This document shows positions 20,163-28,989 of a stretch of 64,000 nt of DNA, in pieces (positions within the stretch are counted from its first letter, which is position 1; every line of letters begins with the position of its first letter). This DNA comes from Callipepla californica brunnescens (lineage: Eukaryota > Chordata > Aves > Galliformes > Odontophoridae), in assembly GCA_023055505.1 (NCBI GenBank), contig JALIRH010000097.1, positions 1,401,440 through 1,465,439 on the forward strand, written 5' to 3'. A program made the translations under genes and the position numbers. Below the pieces are notes generated by a model that saw nothing but the letters and a program-made list of their open reading frames with translations, ran no database searches and had not been told where the DNA came from.

Positions 20163-21229
20163 GGAAGATCTGGGGAACTACAGGCCTGTCAGCCTGACCT
20201 CGGTATCAGGGAAAGTTATGGAGCGGTTGATCTTGAGGGAGATCACATGGCACGTGCATGGCAACCAGGGGATCAGACCCAGCCAGCACGGGTTCACAAA
20301 GGGCAGCTTGTGCTTGTCCAGCCTCCTCTCCTTCTACGACTGGGTGACCAGACTGGTAGATGAGGGAAAGGCTGTTGATGTAGTCTACCTGGACTTCAGC
20401 AAAGCCTCTGACACGGTCTCCCACGGTATTCTCCTGGGGAAACTGGCAGCCCGTGGTGTGGGCAGGTTCACGAGAATTGGCTAGAGGGCCGTGCTCAGTG
20501 GGTAGTGGTTAATGGAGTTAAGTCCAGCCGGTGTCCCGTTATGAGTGGTGTCCCCCGAGGGTCGGTCTTGGGGCCCATCCTGTTTAATATCTTTCTTGAT
20601 GACCTGGACGAGGGGATTGAGTGTACCCTCAGTAAGTTTGCGGATGACACCAAGCTGGGAGGATGTGTCGATCTGCCTGAGGGTAGGGAGGCCCTTCAGC
20701 GGGATCTGGATAGGCTGAACAGCTGGGCTGAGCTCAACGGGATGAGGTTCAAGAAGGCCAAGTGCCGCGTGCTGCACTTTGGCCACGGTAACCCCATGCA
20801 ATGCTATAGGCTTGGGGCAGAATGGCTTGAAGACTGTACAGAGGAAAAGGACCTGGGGGTGTTGGTTGATGCCCAGCTCAACATGAGCGGGCAGTGTGTC
20901 CAGGTGGCCAAGAAGGCCAATGGCATCCTGGCCTGTATTAGAAATAGTGTAGCCAGCAGGAGCAGGGAGGTGATCATCCCCTGGACTCAGCTCTGATGCG
21001 GCCGCACCTCGAGTACTGTGTTCAGCTTTGGGCCCCTCACTACAAGAAAGACATCGAGGCCCTGGAGCGTGTTCAGAGAAGGGCAACAAAACTGGTGAGG
21101 GGTCTGGAGCACAAGTCTTACGAGGAGCGGCTGAGGGAGCTGGGATTGTTTAGTCTGGAGAAAAGGAGGCTCAGAGGAGACCTCACTGCACTCTACCACT
21201 TCCTGAAGGGAGGCTGTGGTGAGGAGGGG
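20163..21229 (+). mobile_element. CR1 LINE, second piece with reverse transcriptase motifs
   Basis: It continues the first piece ([52 protein letters not shown]). The catalytic block FADDTKLGG is present at about 20,638-20,665, and the C-terminal [18 protein letters not shown] is typical of CR1. Frame changes lie near 20,480 and 20,990. It ends at 21,229 where a solo LTR was inserted. Confidence 0.92.
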
Positions 21230-22060
21230 TGTCACCGGTTTGTGGGCCAGTTCGGCCCGGTTCCGTGACAACTGAGGCAGGGGACCCACGGGCCCACACC
21301 CCGGACAAGGGGAAGGGGGAAAAGGGAGATGGGCCTAGAAACAAAACAGCGGCAACGATCCGAGGAGGAAAGCTAGTTTACTAAATAAGATAGCAGAAAG
21401 TAAAATGACACAATATAATAGGAATTGAGGCTAACGAATCAAACAAAATGAGCGAGAGAGAGTGTCCGATAAACTGAAGGCCTTACGCTAAAGCTGAAGG
21501 CGAGACGGCAGCGAGCACCCACTGCTGAGTCGATCCCAAAGGAAAGAGAGCGTCCTGTGACTGCAGACAGTTTTTATCTTTTCCCTCTGAGCGGAAAACA
21601 CGTAAAAATACAAAGTATCGTAAATTCCTCTGGGGAATGGAGTTCTCCCTCTCTTCTGAGACAGGCATACCCATAACTATCGATGACCCACAATCCCATG
21701 ACCCACAATCCCATGTGCATGGGAACTGTTGAATCACGGCCTGAACCACTGATTGATCACCTGAGGCGAGCCCTGAGTCAGCTGCAGGGGCACAAGTGAG
21801 TGTGATTGGAAGGGGTGGAGTTTGACTCCACCTCTGCCAAGACCCCATCTAAGGGCTGACCACCACCAGGGAAGGATCTCTGGTTGGAGATCCCTCCCTA
21901 GTGGAGTTATCGGCAAGCCTTGACCATCTCCAAAGGTGAGCCACTCTTTCCTCATTAACTATCTGTATACCATCTACTTAAGCCCATCTAAAATATACCA
22001 TCTTTGGCACCATTTCTTTTGGATGCTATTCCTGGGGGTTATTTGCCCTACACCATGACA
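21230..22060 (-). mobile_element. Solo LTR of a related ERV family inside CR1
   Basis: Read on the minus strand it runs from TGTCATGGTG to a GGTGACA end. It is flanked by perfect AGGGG target duplications (21,225-21,229 and 22,061-22,065). Its right half on the + strand's left side matches the provirus LTR in reverse (for example CCTTACGCTAAAGCTGAAGG against the LTR around 14,030). It is about 270 bp longer than the provirus LTR, mostly in U3. No internal sequence remains, as expected after LTR-LTR recombination. Confidence 0.92.
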
Positions 22061-22369
22061 AGGGGGTCGGCCTCTTCTCCCAGATAACTAATGACAGAAC
22101 GAGAGGGAATGGCCACAAGCTGTGCCGAGGAAGATTTAGATTAGATTTGAGGACCAATTTTTTCTCTGCAAGAGTGGTCAGGCACTGGAATGGCCTGCCT
22201 AGGGAGGGGGTTGAGGCACCATCCCCAGCGCTGTTCAAGAAGCGTTTAGATGAGGTGCTAAGGGGATTTGATTTAGTAGCTTAGTGGGTAGGGATGGTGG
22301 TAGGAGGACGGTTGGACTAGATGATCTTGGAGGTCCTTTCCAACCTCACGTATCTATCAATCTATGAAT
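22061..22369 (+). mobile_element. CR1 LINE, third piece with 3' end
   Basis: After the solo LTR the CR1 3' region resumes: WHRNGLPREG-type codons (about 22,170-22,210), then the 3' UTR phrase GGACTAGATGATCTTGGAGG and CCTTTCCAACCTCACG, ending in imperfect TCTATCAATCTATGAAT repeats. The short terminal repeat is the hallmark of CR1. The three pieces add up to about 1.9 kb of CR1. Confidence 0.92.
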
Positions 22370-22961
22370 CCTACTATGTACGTTCCAGAGACTTCCTTGC
22401 TTTTACCACCATATCCTGAAGTAAGCCCTCTTCAGGCACGCGCTTTCTCTTACAATAGCTCCATTTCTTTCTTTCATGGAACTTTGGGCTGACTCAAGTG
22501 CAGGAAAAACAGAAGCTGGAACTCATTACCTCCTCTGCCCCACATTCCCAAGTTACTGCAATGCATCAGCCTATGCTGTGCGTGCACTGCACTCCATCAG
22601 AGCACATTCCCCTGCAGGTACTCTCTTGCCCCTGCACATGCCAGACCCATAAGTACACTACCACAGCAGAACATTCTCCTTCGCTAATCAAGACCTCAAA
22701 TTTACATTGACCATCTCATTTCAAAGCATTCTAGAAATAAAGAATTTCAACTCAGCACTCTTTACATTATGAAGATCTTAAGTGGAATTCTTGGAAGGAG
22801 AATGAATCTGACCGTACCACCTGTAACATAACACTCTCACTGACACACACCGTGACTGAGAAACACAATTCAAGTCTTAAAGACTACTACCAATTCATTT
22901 TTGATGTGTCACGACGCTGACTGCCTTCACAAATTCACTCACACTCCTGAATTCAATGTAC

Positions 22962-23142
22962 CTGATGTGTGGCTGAAGGTCACAGATGACCGGATTAATA
23001 TTGTTCAAGATTTCATCAATGCAAGGCATCACTTCTCCCACCTGAACCTGAACAAAATGTCGGCGGCACTTTTGTGCTATTTTTATCAAGGTTATCACAA
23101 GCCGTATCTCACAAGCCATATCCTGGACTCCATCGTGGGTTT
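22962..23142 (-). pseudogene. XPO1-like exon (CRRHFVQVQVGEVMP segment)
   Basis: It begins after TTTAG and ends ATCAG|GTACAT. Translation contains HDGVQDMAC and KCRRHFVQVQVGEVMP, the most conserved stretch of XPO1 in this window. A short tandem duplication of about 15 bases (GGCTTGTGA repeated) adds five residues after DMAC without breaking the frame. Near the 3' end there are two extra bases relative to the expected codon phase, so the normal join to the next exon would be out of frame. Confidence 0.9.
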
Positions 23143-23256
23143 CTAAATTAAATCACATCAGTTACTGCTTTCTATTTCCCCCAGACATGCACATATACTG
23201 AGCATAATTTGTTTTTCATTCAGAAAGTCAGAACAGCAAGTGAAAGAGATGGTCAC

Positions 23257-23413
23257 CACGCAGAAACTCAAAGAACTTGCTGACTGCTGCCTTCAAAAAC
23301 TCCCAGGGAGCTCTCAAAAAACGTGGGTATTGGCCTACTATGTACGTTCTGTTGGATGCAATAGTGGCTTTATTGTCTGTTCCTCTCTTTTGTTCACAGA
23401 GCCCTGGGGGATC
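23257..23413 (-). pseudogene. XPO1-like exon (GLCEQKRG...YIVGQYPRFLRA segment)
   Basis: This exon is fully open. It contains GLCEQKRG, where XPO1 has the leptomycin-B-reactive cysteine (Cys528 in human, from memory), and YIVGQYPRFLRA. The cysteine is kept. The acceptor (TACTGGAG) has a poor polypyrimidine tract. The donor, G|GTGACC, leaves phase 1, matching the start of the 23,142 exon. Confidence 0.85.
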
Positions 23414-23859
23414 CTCCAGTATAACATACCATTAGTTTTCTCCCAGGTTCACAGACCGGATGAGCAGTATAAAGGCTAAAATAAGCGGCAGGAACCATAC
23501 AGGAAAGTAGTTGCTATTATCAAGCTCAAAGCCAAAATATTTTAAGAAAAAAAAGAACAAAAAAAAAAAGAACAAACCAACCAACTGCCCCAGTTTAGGA
23601 TCAGGACAGTTCCTTAAGTTTCAACCAAACCAAGAACACCGCATTTTCAGTCACGTGATTTAGATGCAACTAATAACTGCTGCAGGGCAGACTGCAGCAA
23701 CCCAAAGTGCTGAGTACTGAGCAACCAGCTGATAAACATACAGGTGTTACACAGCAAGCAGGGGAAACTAACTCTTCTCTGCCTATGGCATCACAGTGAC
23801 ACATTCCACTTCTGTAGGCAACGTCTTCTTCCCATGCTCTTTCCACACACACTTACTAA

Positions 23860-24063
23860 AACTTCAGCAGCAGAAGAGAAGGTGCTAGCTGCTTCAAAGC
23901 AACGCACGTTACTTTGCTTCGTTAAGGTTACTCTTACTTCATTAGTACCTCCTTCCTGTGTCTGTGGCATTCCTAAAGCAAAATCTTTCATCATAAGACA
24001 AATTTTCTCTCCAAAATGTTCACAGTGAAAAGGCTGTATGGATTCAGGCCTTTTTTGTGACTG
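23860..24063 (-). other. Open segment with splice donor inside an XPO1-like intron; second inverted-repeat arm
   Basis: Between two consecutive XPO1-like exons, the minus strand carries a frame open for about 65 codons (KRPESIQPFHCEHFGEKICL, then MMKDFALGMPQTQEGG) that ends at TTTTA|GTAAGTGTG, a strong donor. It is not part of XPO1. Its first 75 bp match 9,655-9,735 in inverted orientation, and that copy keeps the same reading frame before a stop. It could be an exon of another gene carried by duplication, or part of an uncatalogued repeat. I do not recognise the protein. Confidence 0.35.
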
Positions 24064-24236
24064 AGGAATTCATCAGACTAAAATTCAGAATATGACATTC
24101 CCCATTCAATTATTCTCATCAACGTTTGCTAGACAGGGCAGCTCACTGAAGAACACAGAGCAGGATCTTTTGAAGCTCCATTTCTTGAGCATGAATTACA
24201 AAGCTCAACAAAGCTGTCAGTCTTGTGCCACGGTAC

Positions 24237-24415
24237 CTTCATTCCTGTCACAAGGGATCTTTTTTCATCCTCTTCATGCATCGCCCGCTGACTGAGCCTA
24301 TTGCCCAACAGAGCGCATTCAGGTTTCCCAGGAGCAGTCTGTCCCATGCACTCATTGTGAAGCTTTTCAGCCATTATTCATTCTGTGTCTGCACAGTCCA
24401 GATGTGTAAGATACA
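24237..24415 (-). pseudogene. XPO1-like exon (EKLHN...MHEEDEKR segment)
   Basis: It follows TTTCAG at its 5' side and ends AAG|GTACCG. Readable pieces are VYLTHLD, AEKLHN, NLNALCWAIGSVSG and AMHEEDEKRSLVT, in XPO1 order. A TGA at 24,378-24,380 interrupts the frame before AEKLHN. Two small indels put the WAIG block out of frame with its neighbours. Confidence 0.85.
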
Positions 24416-25372
24416 CTGAAAGACAATTAACAATAACAGTAAGCAGGCAGATTTTTTTAAGCAACAAACTGGATCACATCTCTATTAAGTTGAATTCTTC
24501 TAAGAGAGACAAAATCAAAATGCCAAACGCAACGGTTCTTTTGTGAACTTGTGACAGAGCAAGCTAAAGATTTAAACCCAGATCTGCTAGGATTGTATGA
24601 CATGAGAGAGAATGACCTTGTGTATCGGACAGATCAGTAAAGTTCCTAAGTTCAATTAATAACGTGTACATATTCGTGAGCTGTTGGCAATATGGATCTG
24701 GCTAGCTCTGAGGGACATCACACTGCATTTAGCAATTTTCCTCTTTTTGTTAATTCAGTGCCATTACCTCTGCTGGTTTTAGTAAACCACCGTTACAACG
24801 GAGACGGTTCTCCTGAACTACACCAGGCGAGAAGTTTCAGCTTTAACAGCTCAGACAATTCCATCAGCCCCTGAAATGACTGGGGCCGCTAATGGAAGCC
24901 TAATTCAAAATCTCACCAAACTGAGAGCAGCATTAGGGTCAGATTCAGCAATGGATTTTTACAGTGCCACTTTTCCTGTCACTCCATACACTGGATCTGG
25001 AAACATCACTAAGGCTGAGAATATGCTGAAGCAGTTTCAGTACAGCAATATTAAAAATATAGAGATCAGAATAAATCTACTGTTAACTATACTGCACAAG
25101 TACAGCAGTGAGAACACACGAGCACAATAGTGAGAATACAAAAAAGTGTCTTTTACATTCATAAAGCCATTAACAAACACTCAGTGCTCCCTTCCCCTGT
25201 TTGCATTTAAAAGAAAAATGTTCTCACTGAAGTCTCATGAACTGACCCTACAGCTGAGATATGGCGATGACTTTCAGCTTCCCCTCCTCCCCTGCCCCCC
25301 GCGTAACCCTGCTGCACGCATGCTCCTGGTGCAGCCGCACAGACCTACAGGACAGCAGTTCTCGCCACTTAC

Positions 25373-25510
25373 CCAATGCTTCTCTCATATTTCTATAGAA
25401 GGTTATGGAATCTGTATCCTTCATGAATTCTCGTACTACGTCCCCTGGATCATTTCCACCACGAGCACTCCTTCAGGTTTAGCCATACTGCCAACCATCA
25501 GCGATCAAAC
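25373..25510 (-). pseudogene. XPO1-like exon (MAKPE...REFMKDTDSI segment)
   Basis: The acceptor is TTTAG before 25,510 and the donor is GTAAGT after 25,373. The segment matches the XPO1 stretch around MAKPEEVLVVEND. It carries a TGA at its second codon (25,505-25,507) and a one-base deletion near 25,448-25,456; beyond it VVREFMKDTDSI is readable. The donor leaves phase 1, which agrees with the next exon at 24,415. Confidence 0.85.
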
Positions 25511-26317
25511 CTAAACGTTACAAAGGGGAGCTCCAACTGAACTGCACCGTGATGTGAAAATAAAGGTGTGTGTCCTGCACTTCCTCAGGCCATCTCATAC
25601 ACAAGCAAACGGGAAGGACAAATTCTGAAGGGATACGCTAACTAAAAACCCATTCAGAGTACAGCTGATCTCTATCTCTGCAAGAATCAGAGTTATTTAA
25701 AACAAGTATCATACCGTCCAGAGCTTCAGAAGATGTATGTCTTAAAGATCTTTTCAACACAAGCACGTTTTCTCCTCAAACACCTGCCCTTTAATTGGCA
25801 CTGCAGCTCTTCTACAACTGAGTCTGTAACAATGCATCTGTTTTTAATGCTACGGTAAACTGCCTTGTTTTGTAAGTCTCATTCCTGAGGAGAAAACACA
25901 ACTCCTCCAGACCATCGAATAAAGTATCAAGTTATCCTCCTTCTCTGAACAGCAGTCAGCTCCATCTGCATGAACCCCGGTACGATCCACACTGGAAACC
26001 ATTACTTACAGAAACTGGTAGCAAGATGTAGCAGATCTACTACACAAATCCTAGACAGCAATTCTATTACCAAGTTACCACGAAGCTTCTGAGCTGCTCA
26101 CATGCGAGAAAATAGGTTTGGTACATTTAAATAAACCATACAGATGCGTATTCTTTTCTTCGATGTTTAGAAGCGGGACTATTCATGGTGCGCTGAATCA
26201 ATTCCCAATTACCCAAAGCAAGGGAAGCTCTCTGAAGTCATCCTTTACACAGAGAAGCCTCTGAATTTAGGAGCAGCGTCCAAACTTGCACAGTATTTGT
26301 ACTGAAGCGTGGATTAC

Positions 26318-26514
26318 CTTGGATAATACAGGCAAACAAAGCTGTCTCCTTGGAGGAACATCAAAGCGCTGACTTCCAGAAAGCAGTGGAGAAGCAGATG
26401 GTGAGAACGGACTTTCCCTGCAGCGCTCAGCAGTAAAGGATTCCAATGTTCAAGACAAATCTGGAAAACTTCAGTTTCTTCTACTTCCGATACCAATAAC
26501 AGATCATGAAGAGC
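26318..26514 (-). pseudogene. XPO1-like exon (LLVSEVEETE segment)
   Basis: On the minus strand TTTTCCAG precedes the exon and AAG|GTAATC ends it. Translation gives ALHDLLLVSEVEETEVFQIC, then a change of frame near 26,430-26,440, after which SPLLSGSQRFDVPPRRQLC continues to the donor. Both halves match adjacent parts of XPO1, so the frame break is a real lesion within one ancestral exon. This is the most 5' XPO1 exon I can find. Confidence 0.85.
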
Positions 26515-26820
26515 CTGGAAAAGTGTTTCAAGCATCTATTTAGTAATTACTTTGAACACGGAAGTAGATTGAGAGCATATCACTTCAAGTTTTGCTATCC
26601 TAACACCGAAAAAATGCTGAATGAGAGTAGAATCCATTCACAAGGTACAGTAACAATGCAGGGACGTTTACTGCTCAAAGTTATGAGCAACGGAGCACCT
26701 GAACAAAGCACAGCACCACGTCAGCCGATGTTATTTGGAAAGCGAGCATCAAATCTTAAGCAGACTAGCCTAAAGATATCTAAAAAAGAAATCCAACAGC
26801 CAAATTTGTCCCTTTCTGTA

Positions 26821-27380
26821 TGTCAACGGTTTACCGGGCTGGATCGGCCCGGTTCCGCGACAATTGGTGCGGGGGACCCACGGACCCACGGCCCAGGAAA
26901 GGGGAAGGGGGAAAGGGAAAAGGGAGATGGGCCTAGGAACAAAACAGCGGCAATGATCTGAGGAGGAAAGCTAATTTACTAAAGAAGATCTCAGAAAGCA
27001 AAATACACAATATGATACAATATAATTGGAATTGAAGCTAATGAATCAAATCAAATGAGCAAGAGAATGTCTGATAAGCTGAAGGCCTTACGCTAACGCT
27101 GAAGGCGAGACGGTAGCGAGCACCCACTGCCGAGTGATCCCAAAGGAAAGAGAGCATCCCGTGACAGCAGACAGTTTTGATCTTTCCCTCTGAGCGGAAA
27201 ACACAGAGCAATGCAAAGCATCGCACAGTGCTCTGAGGAATGGAGTTCTTTTCTTCTGGGACGGGCATACCCAGAACTATCAATGACCCACGGAGCTGGA
27301 GCATTAACTCTCCAACTCCCAGCGCACCACATGACATCATGATGTGGAATACCAATACCAAAAATCACAAAGCCATGGCA
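26821..27380 (-). mobile_element. Second solo LTR of the same ERV group
   Basis: This 560-bp LTR has TG...CA ends on the + strand (TGTCAACGG to CCATGGCA) and perfect CTGTA target duplications (26,816-26,820 and 27,381-27,385). It shares the ACAAAACAGCGGCAATGATC and CCTTACGCTAACGCTGAAGG passages with the other LTRs. It lies upstream of the first XPO1-like exon found, in the same orientation as that copy. Confidence 0.93.
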
Positions 27381-28237
27381 CTGTATTATCAGAATTCCAC
27401 CCACCCTCTGAGCTTCTACAAGATGTTTTATTTTAGATCCTTCCAAAGAAACAACCCTTAAATGCTCATTTTAAGGACTGCTATTCTCAATACTCACTGC
27501 TGCTCTGCTTTCCAAACCCTCTGGGAATCTGGAAGAAAACTTTCCAAAACCACACTGCTTATCTGCATCCAGTGCAAGACATCTACGAGAACATTTTCAC
27601 CGTTCCCGAACGAACAGCCGCCGTGCAGACTGAGAAGTTCTGAGCCTGTCACGGAACCAAAAAGAACGGAGCCATCTGTAAAGTACATTTTGCTTCCACA
27701 GCTAAGACACTCAGCAATTCAAAGCACTCCAGGCAGAAGGCAGATTGGACATCTCTAGCTCAGATCCCTCCCTGACAGGGATTCAAAACCACCTTCACAT
27801 TATTCCCACACAAATCCATTTCTGTCAGCAGTTTCACTTTCAAGAGCTTCTCTAGCTTCTTCCACTAGTCTAGAAGACTGCAATGAACCCACACAGCAAT
27901 TCCAGAAGATCAGCTACATGCAGAGTAGGAATAACCAGATTAGAACTGCACAGCTCCTTTGAGAAGGCTTCTTACCCACACTGTCATCTGTTACACTGTG
28001 AGTTACAGCAGTGACACCTGCAGCAATCTGAAGCCACTCTAACAAATTCTGTGGAACATTTCAACATGCTAAATGGTTCAGAGCTGAGTTTTGCCGTTGT
28101 CCATTTAAATAAGCCAGTTTTAACTATCTTGATATAATAAAATGGTAACAGAGCTAGAATTTGCTATGTGCAAAGGGCTACCGAGAGAAGGAATGCGTTG
28201 CCAGCATCAGATGGAAAGTGACAAAAATTCAGATCCC
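27381..28237. other. Non-repetitive DNA before the array, no gene supported
   Basis: No XPO1 exon or known repeat is recognised here. Two short minus-strand segments look exon-like. At about 27,966-28,038 an AG-flanked open stretch reads LLEWLQIAAGVTAVTHSVTD and ends before GTAAGA. At about 27,797-27,862 a stretch after TTGCAG reads SSRLVEEAREALESETADRN and ends at TAA. Their phases do not agree, and I recognise neither, so they are noted and not called as a gene. Confidence 0.4.
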
Positions 28238-28989
28238 TTACAAGTGCTGGGGGAAAAAAGAGAGCGCCGCGCGGTCCCGGAATTCTGCCCCGCCCCTCCC
28301 CCGCTGCCTCTACCCCTGTCCCTGTCCCTGCCCAGCCCCACCCCCAAAGCTCACAGTGCCGTCCCGTACAGCCGCCGCCGCCGCTCCAACGCGCGGTTAC
28401 CGCGGTTTTCGCGGTTGCCACGGCAACGGAGCCGCCACCGCCGCCGCCATAGTCCTCCACCGCTCCATTCATCTGCGGGGGGTGGGGACTTCCGTTTCCG
28501 GCTTCCGGGACCGGCGCACGCGTAGTGCTATTCCCAGAGCCGCGCGCAGTGGGGGTGGGGCTATTCGGCCACGGCAATGGCGAGGGGGGGAGGTCGCGCA
28601 ACGTGGAGCTCCTGGGGGAGCTACAGCGGCTGCTCACGCACACGCAGGTGGGGGATGGGAGGGGAGGGGGGGGGGAGTGGGGTGGCGGAGGGAGAAGGGG
28701 GGGAATAGGGTGTGGGTGGGGTTGGGCGGAGTTGGGTGGGGGACGGGGATGTGAGGCTGGGGTTGGGGCTAATGGGGCTCGATGCTCGGTTCTAAGTCCG
28801 GGTGCTCAGTTAGGGGTATGGGGGCTCTGTTATGGGGCTGGGGCTGCAGATGTGGGGTCGGGGTTATTGGGCTAGGGTCGGGGTAGTGGGACCGGGGCCG
28901 TCGATGTGGGGGGGGGGATCAGCCAGTCCTCATTGGTGGGCAACCATGGAAGGGGCGGGGACTCCAACAACAGGGGCGGGGGGGAACCA
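28238..28989 (+). promoter_or_regulatory. CpG-island promoter-like unit, copy 1, with candidate exon 28,577-28,647
   Basis: This GC- and CpG-rich block starts at TTACAAGTGCT, with non-repetitive DNA to its left. It holds an RFX X-box palindrome GTTGCCACGGCAAC (28,414-28,427) and ETS-like CTTCCG/TTCCGG sites in ACTTCCGTTTCCGGCTTCC (about 28,489-28,507). A GC-rich leader precedes the exon ATGGCGAGG...CACGCAG|GTGGGG. After the donor come G-rich sequence, an inverted CCAAT (CTCATTGG) and a GC box. This is the most diverged of the five copies, and its exon is 6 bp shorter than the others but in the same phase. Confidence 0.7.

Larger units (their letters stand above)
10400..26514 (-). pseudogene. 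XPO1 (exportin-1/CRM1)-like gene fragment with introns, disabled
   Basis: XPO1 is the nuclear export receptor that carries leucine-rich-NES cargo and RanGTP; it is a ring of HEAT repeats. Nine minus-strand segments match consecutive parts of the middle of XPO1 (from roughly residue 370 to 720 of the vertebrate protein, from memory). Each is flanked by AG and GT at matching phases, so this is a duplicated genomic copy and not a processed pseudogene. It is disabled by nonsense codons at 25,505-25,507 and 24,378-24,380, by frame breaks in the exons at 26.4, 25.45, 24.3 and 12.52 kb, and by missing 5' and 3' exons. The 3' side ends near telomere-like repeat. One intron (12.97-22.96 kb side) hosts the CR1 LINE, a provirus and a solo LTR. 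The intervening introns hold no other gene I can support. Confidence 0.85.

Noticed and set aside
20046..20363. Open frame running from the 3' LTR into CR1
   Set aside because: It crosses the LTR end and target duplication, and its frame does not match the CR1 protein.
27797..28038. Two exon-like minus-strand segments (ASRLVEEAREAL-type and LLEWLQIAAGVT-type) with AG and GT flanks
   Set aside because: Splice phases do not match each other, the peptides are not recognised, and they are not XPO1. Short open stretches with fair splice sites are common by chance.
28164..28643. Long frames on both strands across the CpG island
   Set aside because: GC-rich DNA is poor in stop codons; only the short segment ending at a conserved splice donor has any support.
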